The position numbers were made by a program, and so were the translations under genes. The notes under the pieces were generated by a model. It was not told the DNA's origin and did not search any database. It worked only from the letters and a program-made list of their open reading frames with translations. A DNA stretch of 64,000 bases. It comes from Pseudomonas alloputida. GTDB lineage: Bacteria; Pseudomonadota; Gammaproteobacteria; Pseudomonadales; Pseudomonadaceae. Where the stretch lies: assembly GCF_021283545.2 (NCBI RefSeq), contig NZ_CP128540.1:3755501-3819500 (forward strand), written 5' to 3'. Shown here piece by piece: positions 35,428 to 44,817 of this stretch. Position 1 is the stretch's first letter. Each line of letters opens with the position of its first letter.

Positions 35428-37715
35428 CACCCCGCCTCACCCAAGCGGCGCTTGCCTGCCCAGCGCAGTGCCCGCCACAACAAGAAGGCGAACAGCACCA
35501 CGCAAACAGCCGCGATCACCGCCAGCAACACAGGGTGCTCGGACAAGTGGAACCACAGCAGCAGCCACCATGGCAGCGCGCCCACGAAGTAGTGCTCGCC
35601 GACGAACTGGCTGCTCACGCCACTGCTGCGTAACAGCGTTACCGAACCCGCCACCGCATCGAGCTTGCCTACATCGCCAAGCATGTCGCGCAGCAATGCG
35701 TAATCGCTGTCGCTGTTGGCCAGCAAGGCCACAACACTGCGCTGCTCGTGGAACGGCGACTTCAGCCCGGTGATGGCCGCAATCGGCGCCTGGGCGCTGA
35801 CCGCCACGCGGCTGCTTGCAGCCACCGGCTCAGTATCGAAACGCTGGCCACCGGGCAACGATGCGCTGCGGCCCTGCAGCAACCAGTCACGCTGGGCGCT
35901 GAGCAACAGGCCAAGGTCGGGCGCGTCGCGCAGGGCCTCGGGCAGGCTGCCGATCAGCAGCAAGTCGGCGTCTGCCGCTGCGACCTGTTGCCAGTCGTCG
36001 ATCAATTGCAGGCCAAGCGCCGGGTAACCGATCTGTCCGGCCAACCCGCCAACTGTGTCGAGCAAAGTGCCGACCTGCATCGCCGTAGGTTTGGCCGGCA
36101 TGATGACCAGCGTCTCGGACAGGTCGGCCATGCGGCTGAACGGGAAGCCACTGCGGGCGAATGCACGCAGGTCGGGCATGGCGATGTAATGGTGGTAACC
36201 AGAAAGGTCGATGGTGGAGTTGTCGTCGATCGCTGCACGCACGTCCACCGGCAGCGAGGTCTGGCAGCGATCGCGCTGGGCGCTGCCCAAGGTGCTGGCA
36301 AAGCTGAAGTCGAAGCGCAGGCGGTTGCGGTCGCCAATCTTCAGCGCCGGCACCAGCGAGTTCTCGCTCAATGCAGTGTTGTCACCGGACAGCACTGCCA
36401 GGCGCATTTCCTCAAGGGTACCGCCGCGCCGGTCATTGCCCACCAGCGGCATGCTGGTGATGTACTGATCGTTGACGCTGATGCTCAGGCGCGATTCGTC
36501 GGTCACCGCTGGCGCCGTATAGCGGTACAGGGTGCGCAGCGGAATACCCTGGTTGCGCCAGACGAACAAGTCGGGCGGCAGGTTCAGTTCCAGTGTCACC
36601 GGCCGCGGTTGCAGGCCGCTGACTTGCAGTTGCTCGGGGTAATCCAGCAGTTCGGCAAATCGTACCGGCCGGTCGGTGCGCGTCCAGTTCGGCGCATCGT
36701 AGGGCTGACGCGGTTGCAACGCGGTCATCTGCTCCACTTTGACGCGCGCGCCACGGAACAGATTGTTGCCGACCGCCAGCGCCGAGGCGGCCTTGATCAG
36801 GTCGTCGTCGTTACGGCCCAGCACCAGCAGCACTTTGCTGAAGCGGTCGTGCGGATGATCGATCACCTGCAGCACGGGGCCGTCGACTGGCGGGAACTGC
36901 TGCAGATCGGCGAGGAACGCCGGGCGACGGTCGTTGCTGGCAAACACGATGCTCGGTGCAGGTTTTTCGCCACGGGCCGGCAGGTTGTTGTACAACACAG
37001 GGAAGCTGGCCTTGCGCCAACCGGCCTGGCTGCCGAAGTAGGATGCCAGGATTGCCGCCGCACGCTGCTCGCCCAGGCTCGGCACGCCGCTGAACACCAC
37101 CGGCAGCACTACCTTGCCGGTGTCGCGGGTATCGAAGAACGGCAACGGGAAATGCGCCAGGTCGTTTTCCAGCACCAGCGCCTGCTCGTGCAACTGTACC
37201 TGGCTCTTGCGGTTGAGGTTAAGCCACAGGCCGCTGTGGGCCGGGTCTTCGCAGACATCGGTATAGTGCCCGACAAACTCCAGACGTACCCGGTTGAAGT
37301 CGCCAAGCAGTTTCGGGTCCAACGGCAGCTGGCGACGTACACGCTGGCCCAACTGCTCCTTTTCCACCGGAACTACGCCCATCAGCTCGTCGTTGAGGTA
37401 GACGCGCAAGTGCGACAGGTTCGGCAGCAAGGCTGGCGAAGGCGTGTAGTCCAGTTGCAAGCTGGCATCGGTGGCCAGGCGATCGCGACGCAGGCCAAAC
37501 TCGATATGCTCACTGTTGCGTACCCCCAGCAGCAGGCTGTCGGACGCATGCCCAAGCTGCTCGAAGGTTTTCGCAACCTGCCAGTTTGGTACCGTGGGTG
37601 TGGGTACCGCAGGCTCGGCAAGCGGAGCTACGGAAGCAGCAGCGGCGCTCTGCGACAAGGCGGTAAACAGCGCCATCGCCAGGCCCCAGGTACGCGCGGG
37701 ATAACCAGTCATCAT
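35427..37715 (-). CDS. bcsB: Cellulose synthase periplasmic subunit BcsB
   Basis: A 762-residue periplasmic partner of BcsA: signal peptide about 1-27, long carbohydrate-binding/flavodoxin-like body (for example DVCEDPAHSGLWLNL and the later TLGSAQRDRCQTSLPVDVRAAID) and a single C-terminal helix about 728-750 that anchors it beside BcsA. Start ATG 37715 overlaps the bcsA stop (ATGATG). Length and layout are normal. Confidence 0.94.
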   Translation of the reverse strand: MMTGYPARTWGLAMALFTALSQSAAAASVAPLAEPAVPTPTVPNWQVAKTFEQLGHASDSLLLGVRNSEHIEFGLRRDRLATDASLQLDYTPSPALLPNLSHLRVYLNDELMGVVPVEKEQLGQRVRRQLPLDPKLLGDFNRVRLEFVGHYTDVCEDPAHSGLWLNLNRKSQVQLHEQALVLENDLAHFPLPFFDTRDTGKVVLPVVFSGVPSLGEQRAAAILASYFGSQAGWRKASFPVLYNNLPARGEKPAPSIVFASNDRRPAFLADLQQFPPVDGPVLQVIDHPHDRFSKVLLVLGRNDDDLIKAASALAVGNNLFRGARVKVEQMTALQPRQPYDAPNWTRTDRPVRFAELLDYPEQLQVSGLQPRPVTLELNLPPDLFVWRNQGIPLRTLYRYTAPAVTDESRLSISVNDQYITSMPLVGNDRRGGTLEEMRLAVLSGDNTALSENSLVPALKIGDRNRLRFDFSFASTLGSAQRDRCQTSLPVDVRAAIDDNSTIDLSGYHHYIAMPDLRAFARSGFPFSRMADLSETLVIMPAKPTAMQVGTLLDTVGGLAGQIGYPALGLQLIDDWQQVAAADADLLLIGSLPEALRDAPDLGLLLSAQRDWLLQGRSASLPGGQRFDTEPVAASSRVAVSAQAPIAAITGLKSPFHEQRSVVALLANSDSDYALLRDMLGDVGKLDAVAGSVTLLRSSGVSSQFVGEHYFVGALPWWLLLWFHLSEHPVLLAVIAAVCVVLFAFLLWRALRWAGKRRLGEAG

Positions 37716-40321
37716 GCGTCTCGATCAACAGGGTTCATGGAAGGGATTGCCTGCGGTGTGCGGGGCCAGTAGCTGGCCAGCCACGACGCCAGCGAACGCA
37801 ACGGGCGCAACCACGCCCGCAGCCATGGCGGCATGTGCTCGACCAGGCGCACGTAACCGACGCCACCCAGCTTCAACACATCGATCAGGCTGCGCAGCGG
37901 GCGCTCGACCTCGTGCTGCTCGTTCCAGCCAAGCCAGGCATCGGCGCGGGCAAAGGTGCAGTGGACCAGGTCGATACGCTGCTGCAGGGCGAGGTCGCGG
38001 AACACCAGGCCCACGTGTTGCCCGACGGTACGGGTGACGCACGCCTGGAAGGCGAACTCGCGCTGGCCGCGGTTGAGCAGCAGGCGTACCTGCTCCCCCG
38101 GTTTCAGCTCCAGACCGGGCTGTACCTGCAGGCCGATACCGCCGTCGGAGTAGTCGACCAGGGTGCAGGGGTAGGCATGACCGCTGGCAAGCATCAGCCC
38201 CGCCGGCAAGCGCATCTGCACCCGATGGGCGCGGCGCACCTGGCGCACTTCGGCGGCCACCGCAACTGCGGCACCGATAATCAGCAGGTTGTAGATCACC
38301 CACAGCGAGCTGACGATCACCGTGCCGATTTCTGCCGTCGGGCCGGTGACCAGGCGCCACACCGCAAAGCCCAGACCCACCACGTTGAGCGCCGCCAGCC
38401 ACAGGTAAGGTTGGGCGATTCGCCAGTCGAACTGTTCCTGCTCCATCAAGCCGCCCTTGGCGGTGACGTTGAACGTGCCTTTTTTCGGCGCGAACAGCGC
38501 CACCGTGGTTGGGCGGGCGATGTACCAGGCCAGTACGGTCTCGTAGACCTCGCCCCAGAAGGTTTGTCGGTACCTGCCCTGCATGCGCGAGTTGGTCAGG
38601 CTGGCGTGGATCATGTGTGGCAGCACGTACAGCAGAATCATCAATGCCGGTGCGTAGATGATGTAGGCATGCAGCAACAGGAACGCCAGTGGCGCCGTCA
38701 GGAACACCAGCCGCGGCAGGCCGGCCAGAAAGTGCAGCATCGCGTTGGCGTAGCACACCCGCTGGAACAGGCTAAGGCCACGCCCGAACAGCGGGTTGTC
38801 GGTGCGGAAGATCTGCACCATCCCACGGGCCCAGCGAATGCGCTGGCCGATGTGCGCCGACAGGCTTTCAGTGGCCAGGCCCGCAGCCTGCGGAATGCTC
38901 AGGTAGGCTGATGTCCACCCTTGACGATGCAGGCGCAGGGCGGTGTGGGCATCCTCGGTCACGGTCTCGACGGCAAAACCACCGATGCTCTCCAGCGCGG
39001 TGCGGCGCAGCACGGCACACGAGCCGCAGAAAAACGCCGCGTTCCACATATCGTTGCCGTCCTGGATCAGGCCGTAGAACAGCTCCCCTTCGTTGGGGCG
39101 GCGGCGGAACGAACCGAGGTTGCGCTCGAACGGGTCAGGCGAGAAGAAATGGTGCGGTGTCTGCACCAGCGCCAGTTTAGCGTCCTTGAGGAACCAGCCC
39201 ACGGTCAGTTGCAGGAAGGAGCGCACCGGCACATGGTCGCAGTCGAAGATGGCGATCAACTCGCTGTCGGTCACGCCCAGCGCATGATTGAGGTTACCGG
39301 CCTTGGCATGCTTGCTGTCGGGCCGCACGATATACCCTACCCCGACTTCGTCGGCAAAGGCACGAAACGCGTCGCGGCGGCCATCATCGAGAATGTAGAT
39401 GCGCAGGCACTCGCGTGGCCAGTCCAGGCCCAGCGCGGCCATTACCGTGGTGCGCACCACTGACAGGTCTTCGTTGTAGGTGGGGATCAGCAAATCGACG
39501 GTTGGCCAGTGCCTGGTGTTGGCCGGGAGGTTTGCCGGCTTGCGCTGCAATGGCCAGCTGGTCTGGATGTAACCCAGGATCAGCACGAACCACGAATAGG
39601 TTTCTGCCGCCAACAGGATCACCCCGAATACCAAGTCGGTGGTGTCGTTCCAGTTCAGGGTCGAGGTGTAGCGCCACCACAGATAGCGGCACGAGATAAT
39701 GGTCGACAGCACGATCAGCATCAAAGTCGGGAAACGCCCCGGCATGTGTCGCACCAGCAAGGCGATGACCAGCAGCAGGCAGATGAACATCAGCTGCGCC
39801 AGGTAGCCGAACGGTTCGGTCACGCACAGCAGGGCGAGGCTGAGGGCGAATACCGTCAGCACGCTATAGAACGCCCGCCGGGCAAACACGCTCAGGCCGC
39901 GCAGGCGTGCCGAGGCCTGGTGTTTGAAAGCACTGGCGCGGTAGCGCGCGGGTACCTGTTGCAATGCATCGATCAGCAGGCCGCGGTAGTGGCGCGCCAC
40001 CCCGCCTGCCGCCCGCAGGTGCATGCGCACCGCGCCCAATGCGCGGCGGCCAGGCCTTGCTGTACGCACCTGCGGTTGGCGCCGCAGCAACAACCACAGG
40101 CTCTGGATCAACAGACGCAGCGGGTCACCCAGGGTCGGGCGCTTGCCCGCCAGCTGCGGGTACAGGCGTTGGCGCTCGGCCAGCAGCGCCTGCCAGGCGG
40201 GTGATTCCAGGCGCAGGAACAGGAAGGCCAGCCACACGCCGAGGGTGAACAGCCACGCGACCGGCAGACGCGCACCACGGACAGTGAACCAGGTATAGGC
40301 CGACAGAGGGTTCAGGGTCAC
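37712..40321 (-). CDS. bcsA: Cellulose synthase catalytic subunit BcsA (UDP-forming)
   Basis: An 869-residue inner-membrane glycosyltransferase that polymerises glucose from UDP-glucose and extrudes the chain. Family 2 motifs are complete: Asp312-Asp313 in ILDDGRR, DCD at 360-362, TED at 455-457 and QRIRW at 493-497. About eight helices surround the domain. The C-terminal PilZ domain has RRAHR and DYSDGGIG, the c-di-GMP-binding pair, so activity should need c-di-GMP. The start overlaps the bcsQ stop (ATGA). Length matches the enterobacterial form (about 870). Confidence 0.96.
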   Translation of the reverse strand: MTLNPLSAYTWFTVRGARLPVAWLFTLGVWLAFLFLRLESPAWQALLAERQRLYPQLAGKRPTLGDPLRLLIQSLWLLLRRQPQVRTARPGRRALGAVRMHLRAAGGVARHYRGLLIDALQQVPARYRASAFKHQASARLRGLSVFARRAFYSVLTVFALSLALLCVTEPFGYLAQLMFICLLLVIALLVRHMPGRFPTLMLIVLSTIISCRYLWWRYTSTLNWNDTTDLVFGVILLAAETYSWFVLILGYIQTSWPLQRKPANLPANTRHWPTVDLLIPTYNEDLSVVRTTVMAALGLDWPRECLRIYILDDGRRDAFRAFADEVGVGYIVRPDSKHAKAGNLNHALGVTDSELIAIFDCDHVPVRSFLQLTVGWFLKDAKLALVQTPHHFFSPDPFERNLGSFRRRPNEGELFYGLIQDGNDMWNAAFFCGSCAVLRRTALESIGGFAVETVTEDAHTALRLHRQGWTSAYLSIPQAAGLATESLSAHIGQRIRWARGMVQIFRTDNPLFGRGLSLFQRVCYANAMLHFLAGLPRLVFLTAPLAFLLLHAYIIYAPALMILLYVLPHMIHASLTNSRMQGRYRQTFWGEVYETVLAWYIARPTTVALFAPKKGTFNVTAKGGLMEQEQFDWRIAQPYLWLAALNVVGLGFAVWRLVTGPTAEIGTVIVSSLWVIYNLLIIGAAVAVAAEVRQVRRAHRVQMRLPAGLMLASGHAYPCTLVDYSDGGIGLQVQPGLELKPGEQVRLLLNRGQREFAFQACVTRTVGQHVGLVFRDLALQQRIDLVHCTFARADAWLGWNEQHEVERPLRSLIDVLKLGGVGYVRLVEHMPPWLRAWLRPLRSLASWLASYWPRTPQAIPSMNPVDRDA

Positions 40322-41025
40322 GGCTGGCGCCTCGTCAGACAGCGCACCGCCAGGCTTTGCACATCCCGGCAGGCCAGGCTCTGCGGTGCGTAAAGACCCA
40401 GGGGAGCCTTGTACGCCAGCGCTTCGAGGAAGGCTTCGTCGCGATGGACCACCTGGATCGGCAAGCGATCACGAAACAAGTCACGCCACACCATCAACAG
40501 GTCGCTCTGCAAGCGGCTGGCCGGGTCATAGCGGTTGACCAGCAGCATGTCGAAGTGCTCGAGCGGACGTCGCCCGAGCAGCAGGTGGCTGGCCATTTCG
40601 GCTTCTGCCACCAGTACCCGTACATCAGTCTCGATGCCATTGCCGGTGGTATCGCCCGGCAATTGCGGCAGGTCGTACAACAGCCAGTCGAAATGCTCGG
40701 CCAGCTCGACCTGGCGAGCGGGCCATGACTGCGCATCGGGCACACGGTGCTGCGCACCGCCAGGCAGGTTGCCGTACGGCAGCAGGCACAGGCCATCGAG
40801 CACCTCGTACACGGCATCGCTGAACGGCCGCCCTTCCCGCTCGGCCAGCGCCCAGCCCTCGGACGTATCCAGCGGCAGGTTGAAGTGCAGCCCGAGCAAG
40901 TTGCTGGGGCACAGGTCAATCAGCAGCACCCGTTCGCCCACGCCCTGCAGCGCGTAGCCCAATGCAGCCAGCAAGGCGCTGCGCCCCAGGCCTCCGCGTA
41001 CCCCATGCAAAGCCAGGCTGGTCAT
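40318..41025 (-). CDS. bcsQ: BcsQ (YhjQ), MinD/ParA-like ATPase of the cellulose operon
   Basis: A 235-residue SIMIBI-class protein that localises the cellulose machine at the pole in E. coli. The opening LHGVRGGLGRSALLAALG corresponds to the BcsQ P-loop; the usual Lys of GKT is Arg here, and the deviant Lys is Arg too. E. coli BcsQ also departs from the standard loop. Later blocks LLIDLCPSNLLGLHFN and HRDEAFLEALAYKAPLG match BcsQ. ATGA overlaps on both sides tie it to bcsR and bcsA. Confidence 0.9.
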   Translation of the reverse strand: MTSLALHGVRGGLGRSALLAALGYALQGVGERVLLIDLCPSNLLGLHFNLPLDTSEGWALAEREGRPFSDAVYEVLDGLCLLPYGNLPGGAQHRVPDAQSWPARQVELAEHFDWLLYDLPQLPGDTTGNGIETDVRVLVAEAEMASHLLLGRRPLEHFDMLLVNRYDPASRLQSDLLMVWRDLFRDRLPIQVVHRDEAFLEALAYKAPLGLYAPQSLACRDVQSLAVRCLTRRQP

Positions 41026-41240
41026 GGCGCGACCCTCTCGCGCCGGGTGACAGCCGCGTACAGCGCATCGTCGCTGCTGGCCCTGCAGCTTTCACCCAGC
41101 AATGGCCAGCGCTGCAGGGCCTGCTGAACGCCCACCAGCATCGAGATGTCCTGGTAGTTCAGCTCAGGCATGTCCAGGTGCTGGCGCAACTGGGCAATAT
41201 CGTCGCTACGGTCGGACGGGTCTGCCTTGCCAGTGATCAT
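41022..41240 (-). CDS. bcsR: BcsR (YhjR), small cellulose regulator
   Basis: A 72-residue protein whose core LNYQDISMLVGVQQALQRW matches BcsR (DUF2629). In E. coli BcsR forms a complex with BcsQ that tunes BcsA and c-di-GMP binding. It overlaps bcsG (ATGA) upstream and bcsQ downstream. Confidence 0.88.
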   Translation of the reverse strand: MITGKADPSDRSDDIAQLRQHLDMPELNYQDISMLVGVQQALQRWPLLGESCRASSDDALYAAVTRRERVAP

Positions 41241-42850
41241 GGGCGCTCCTTGGGGATCGGCTGCCAGTCAGGCTGGCCTTGCAGGCGCATGTAGGCGCGC
41301 CCCTGGTAATTCAGCACCTGTGCGCCAGAGGTTTCGGCAACCTGCTCGGTGGTTGGCAGGTCGGTCAGCAGGCCGGGCACATCCAGCACCTGCTGCTGGC
41401 CGAGGCCCGCATACACACGCGAGATCAGCTCGGACAGCGCCAGGTAGCTGGTGGCAGCAGTGACCCGCAGCGGCTCGTTGCGGGCAGGCTGGCCCATGCC
41501 GATGAACTTCAGGCCGACCGGCACATGGGTAATCGACGGCGTGGGAATTTCGCGCATGCCCGACAACTGCATGCGATCACCATGCAACGCGGCCCCATGC
41601 TCAGGGACAATGGCCACCACTACGCGGCGGCCACTGCCCTCCAGTTCGTCAAGGAAGGTGCCAAGTTCGCCAAACAGGCGATTGGCGCGGGTGGCATAGT
41701 CGGCCACGCGGGTACCGCCGTCGGCGGTGACGATACGGTTGCCGTCATGCAGGCTGATGCTGTTGTAGAACAGTGACACATGTTCGTCCGGGGTGCCTTT
41801 GCGTTGCCCCCACCAACGGCGCAAGACATCCAGGTCACTGGCAATCGGCGAGCCGTCGAAGCCCACCAGTGCCCGTGGGAAGTCGGTATTGCGCATGCCC
41901 GGTTGCGGCATGCGCTGCTGGGTAATGTCGCCGATGAAGTTGTCGAACCGGCCGCTGTGGTTGAGCAAGGTGTTGCTCTGGAAACCCAGCCGGGCCAGGT
42001 TCTGGAACAACAGGCACTGCTCCGGGGCCGGTTGGTACAGGCCAGCGTGCGACGACTGCCCACAGCTGGCACGCAGCACACGGATTGCGGCCGGGCCGCT
42101 GTAGGAGGTCGCCGAGTTGAACTGGTCGAAGATCACGTCCATGCGCGACAACAGTGGGTTGTCCCGCAGCCCCACGGCGGACAGGTCATCCCAGGCCAGC
42201 GAGCAGATGTTGATTACCAGCAGGTCGAACGGTTGCTCATCGGCACTCACGGCAGGGAACGCCGTCACCCGCTCGCGCTCACTGGCGAAGAAGCGCTCAA
42301 GCCAGCTGTCGAGCGTGGCATTGTCGGCTGCTGCAGTGGCAGGCGCGGGTTCGGCTGCGGTACGCGCCGCCACGCCGGGCGCCTGGCCTGCAACCAGCGA
42401 CGGCAAGCCGCCGACCGACAGCCATGCCAACCCCAGCAGGCTCAGGGTGCTCAGGCGCAGCCAATGGCGTAGGTACAGGTAACCCACCAGCAACATTGCC
42501 AGCGCCCCCAGCAGGTTCCAGTTGATGAAGCGGCCCAGCAGCTCGAGCAGATAGTCCCACGAGAAGTCCAGCACCCCCGGCTGCGCCAGCAGGCGGCTGA
42601 AGGGTGGCAGCCAGGTGTCCTGGTAGAAAAGCGCGATACCGATTGGCACCGCCAGCAGTTGCCGGGCAATACGCAGCCACTTGCCCGGCAAAGGGACAAG
42701 CAGAAACGCAGCGAACAACAGGTTCGGCAGCGCCTGGAAGTCGAGCATGCCCAGCGCGACCAGCAGAAACTTTGCAAAAAAATAGAGGTTCCACCCTCCC
42801 AGTCCAGGCCAGCGGGCCAGTACCGGGAGGGTGATGGTGGTATTAGTCAT
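41237..42850 (-). CDS. bcsG: Cellulose phosphoethanolamine transferase BcsG
   Basis: A 537-residue inner-membrane enzyme that adds phosphoethanolamine to cellulose. Four to five helices occupy residues about 20-155; the periplasmic alkaline-phosphatase-like domain follows. Expected active-site residues are visible: Cys216 in NICSLAWDD, the nucleophile Ser251 in SYSGPA, and Glu-His in VPEHGAAL. Intact motifs imply that this strain can make the modified cellulose. The ATG at 42850 overlaps the bcsF stop by eight bases. Confidence 0.93.
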   Translation of the reverse strand: MTNTTITLPVLARWPGLGGWNLYFFAKFLLVALGMLDFQALPNLLFAAFLLVPLPGKWLRIARQLLAVPIGIALFYQDTWLPPFSRLLAQPGVLDFSWDYLLELLGRFINWNLLGALAMLLVGYLYLRHWLRLSTLSLLGLAWLSVGGLPSLVAGQAPGVAARTAAEPAPATAAADNATLDSWLERFFASERERVTAFPAVSADEQPFDLLVINICSLAWDDLSAVGLRDNPLLSRMDVIFDQFNSATSYSGPAAIRVLRASCGQSSHAGLYQPAPEQCLLFQNLARLGFQSNTLLNHSGRFDNFIGDITQQRMPQPGMRNTDFPRALVGFDGSPIASDLDVLRRWWGQRKGTPDEHVSLFYNSISLHDGNRIVTADGGTRVADYATRANRLFGELGTFLDELEGSGRRVVVAIVPEHGAALHGDRMQLSGMREIPTPSITHVPVGLKFIGMGQPARNEPLRVTAATSYLALSELISRVYAGLGQQQVLDVPGLLTDLPTTEQVAETSGAQVLNYQGRAYMRLQGQPDWQPIPKERP

Positions 42851-43028
42851 TCTGGGGTTCCTGGCGTGCAGCGCGGCGGCGTACGCCCAGCGGTTTCAGG
42901 TAACGGGGGGGAAGGCGACGGCGCAACACGCCACGTAATGCCGAACACAGGCGCACTAGCAACAAGGCCAGGCCCAGCGTGACGAGTGCGGTAATGCCGA
43001 CCACCTGCAGCAGTTGCACGAAGTTCAT
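42843..43028 (-). CDS. bcsF: BcsF (YhjT), small membrane protein
   Basis: A 61-residue protein with one N-terminal helix (about 5-27: LLQVVGITALVTLGLALLLV) and a basic tail. Size, topology and place between bcsE and bcsG match BcsF, which recruits BcsE to the membrane in E. coli. The ATG at 43028 overlaps the bcsE stop (ATGA). It is easy to miss since the frame is open further upstream. Confidence 0.88.
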   Translation of the reverse strand: MNFVQLLQVVGITALVTLGLALLLVRLCSALRGVLRRRLPPRYLKPLGVRRRAARQEPQND

Positions 43029-44515
43029 GCGCCACCCCGCTTGGCCAGGCCAACCTTGCGCGGTGCCAGCGCCGACCATGCCTGTGCAGGCAGTTGCGCC
43101 GCCGTGTCGCTGCGGGGTGGCTGCGGTAGGTTGCTGTCGAGGAAGGCCGGAGTGGCCAGGCTGTCGACGCCGGCAAGTACCTCCTGGCTGATGAACAGCT
43201 CTTTCCATGACAGCTGGAAGATGTGGTCAAGCGCTTGCTCGACCCCTTCGGAGCGGCAGGCGAACAGGAACAGGAACAGCACTTCGCCAACCACGCAGGC
43301 AATGTCGCCATCACGGCGGAATACCGTACGCGAGCAAGCCTGCAGCGGGGTCAGGCCAGGCGCCGGACGCAACACCAGCAACTGGTGGACGATTTCGCCG
43401 TTGCGCACCCCGTGCCACATGCTTTGCACGGCATCGGCGAACGCCCGTGGCGCTACCAACCCGCAGATGGCCAGCGGCCGCAGGCGTGCCAGCAAGGCGT
43501 CGAAGTCGGTTGGCAGGTGTCGACGCCAGACGTAACCCTGGATGCTCTCTACCATGGTCAGGAAGCGTGACAAGCTGGCACCGAACGGCACGATCTGGCT
43601 GGCACCACAAGCCAGCAGCAACTGTTCGTCTTGATAACGCAGGGTCGACGCCATTTCGCGCACGACCAGCTTCAAGGCGTTGCCACGCGACTGCCGCAGG
43701 TGGTGCAGCTGGCGCGCCAGGCTATCCAGACGCTGCCCACCGTCCATGGCAAAGATCACCGTGGCAGACACCGCACGGCTGGCTTTGCCCCCCAGTTCCT
43801 CAAAGCTTTCGCAGACCTGCCAGTGTTCGGAGAAGGCTGGCGCGCCTTCCAGTACCGGGCGCTGGGCCAGGCACAGCAACTCGTCACCACCGGTGTCGCT
43901 GGGTGCCTGAGGCGCGGCAGCAACGGCAAAGCCCGCGCTCAGCCGAGTCAGCTCCATGTCCCGGGTGGCGGTTTTGCCAAGCGGGTTGCTCCAGAAATGC
44001 TGCAGGTAGCGCACCCCACCTTTGCCGCGGTACACCTGCCCCAGGCCATCGAGGCACTGGTTGAAAACGCGCAGGCGCTCGACCAAGGCAGTGCTCTGCC
44101 CCCCACTGACGACCAGCAGCAACGCCGCTTCAGCCAACAATGCCTGGCGCAGCGCATTGCACCAGTGCTCGACTTCGGTATCCGCCCAGGCGTGTGCCGG
44201 TGCCAGCAGCACCAGCACACGCCCACGGGCATCAAGACGAGGCAGGTCTTCAACCAGATAACGGGTGGCTTGCGAGTTGGCCTCATACAGTGCCAGCTCG
44301 GCCGGACCGCGCGTCGCGTCGAGCGCACCCAGCACGTCATCCATGGCTTGCGCATCGGCGATCAGGGCTGCCCTGGCATTATCGGGCATGCCTTCGACTA
44401 CCTGGCGGCATAGCAAGGAGGCGTCTTCGGCGGCGTCACAGGCTAACCAGTACAGTCCTTGTTGATGAAGCTGGCTGCTCTCGACGCTCAGGCCGGAAAT
44501 CGCCAACAACTGCAT
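43025..44515 (-). CDS. bcsE: BcsE, c-di-GMP-binding cellulose regulator
   Basis: A 496-residue cytoplasmic protein. The C-terminal GIL domain carries its c-di-GMP Arg/Asp pair in VFRRDGDIAC (about residue 390), and the N-terminal part aligns with the degenerate receiver/NTPase-like region of E. coli BcsE (GLSVESSQLHQQGLYWL). BcsE enhances cellulose synthesis by delivering c-di-GMP and binding BcsR/Q. The start is uncertain: ATG 44515 matches the E. coli N-terminus but has a poor ribosome site; in-frame starts at 44608 or 44653 would add 31-46 residues. First gene of the bcs operon. Confidence 0.88.
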   Translation of the reverse strand: MQLLAISGLSVESSQLHQQGLYWLACDAAEDASLLCRQVVEGMPDNARAALIADAQAMDDVLGALDATRGPAELALYEANSQATRYLVEDLPRLDARGRVLVLLAPAHAWADTEVEHWCNALRQALLAEAALLLVVSGGQSTALVERLRVFNQCLDGLGQVYRGKGGVRYLQHFWSNPLGKTATRDMELTRLSAGFAVAAAPQAPSDTGGDELLCLAQRPVLEGAPAFSEHWQVCESFEELGGKASRAVSATVIFAMDGGQRLDSLARQLHHLRQSRGNALKLVVREMASTLRYQDEQLLLACGASQIVPFGASLSRFLTMVESIQGYVWRRHLPTDFDALLARLRPLAICGLVAPRAFADAVQSMWHGVRNGEIVHQLLVLRPAPGLTPLQACSRTVFRRDGDIACVVGEVLFLFLFACRSEGVEQALDHIFQLSWKELFISQEVLAGVDSLATPAFLDSNLPQPPRSDTAAQLPAQAWSALAPRKVGLAKRGGA

Positions 44516-44817
44516 TCCATTAGTCAAAACACTGGTTCTGCAAAAGGTAAATTGAAACGGTTTGAAGGCGGAATGTGTCACATCCTCTGCTGACGCTTTA
44601 TGACTCATGTCAAAAAAACGACAAAAATGATGCGTAACACAAAGTTGCGTCAATTATACAGCATCAAGGCAGAATGAAATCAATCTGAAATGTAATGAGT
44701 TGCAAAGGTTTGTTAACAAACACCCCAAGGCCGACCTTTTCCGGGTTAAAAACAACAGTCGGCAAAGGCAAGCCGGCAGGGCATTGGCCAAGCAAGAACC
44801 GTTTTCCGGAGACAAGC
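44516..44817. promoter_or_regulatory. Divergent bcsE / ABC exporter promoter region
   Basis: An AT-rich 300-bp space. On the minus strand TTGACG (44653-44648) is a fair -35 with a weak -10 17 bases on. The overlapping ATAATTGAC looks like a half site of the FleQ box (GTCAnTAAAtTGAC); FleQ is known to regulate bcs in P. putida. A small TGAC-N4-GTCA dyad sits at 44601-44612. No gene is seen here apart from possible N-terminal codons of bcsE. Confidence 0.35.

Noticed and set aside
35748..37772. 674-codon plus-strand ORF over bcsB
   Set aside because: Antisense to BcsB, whose domain order and signal peptide are clear.
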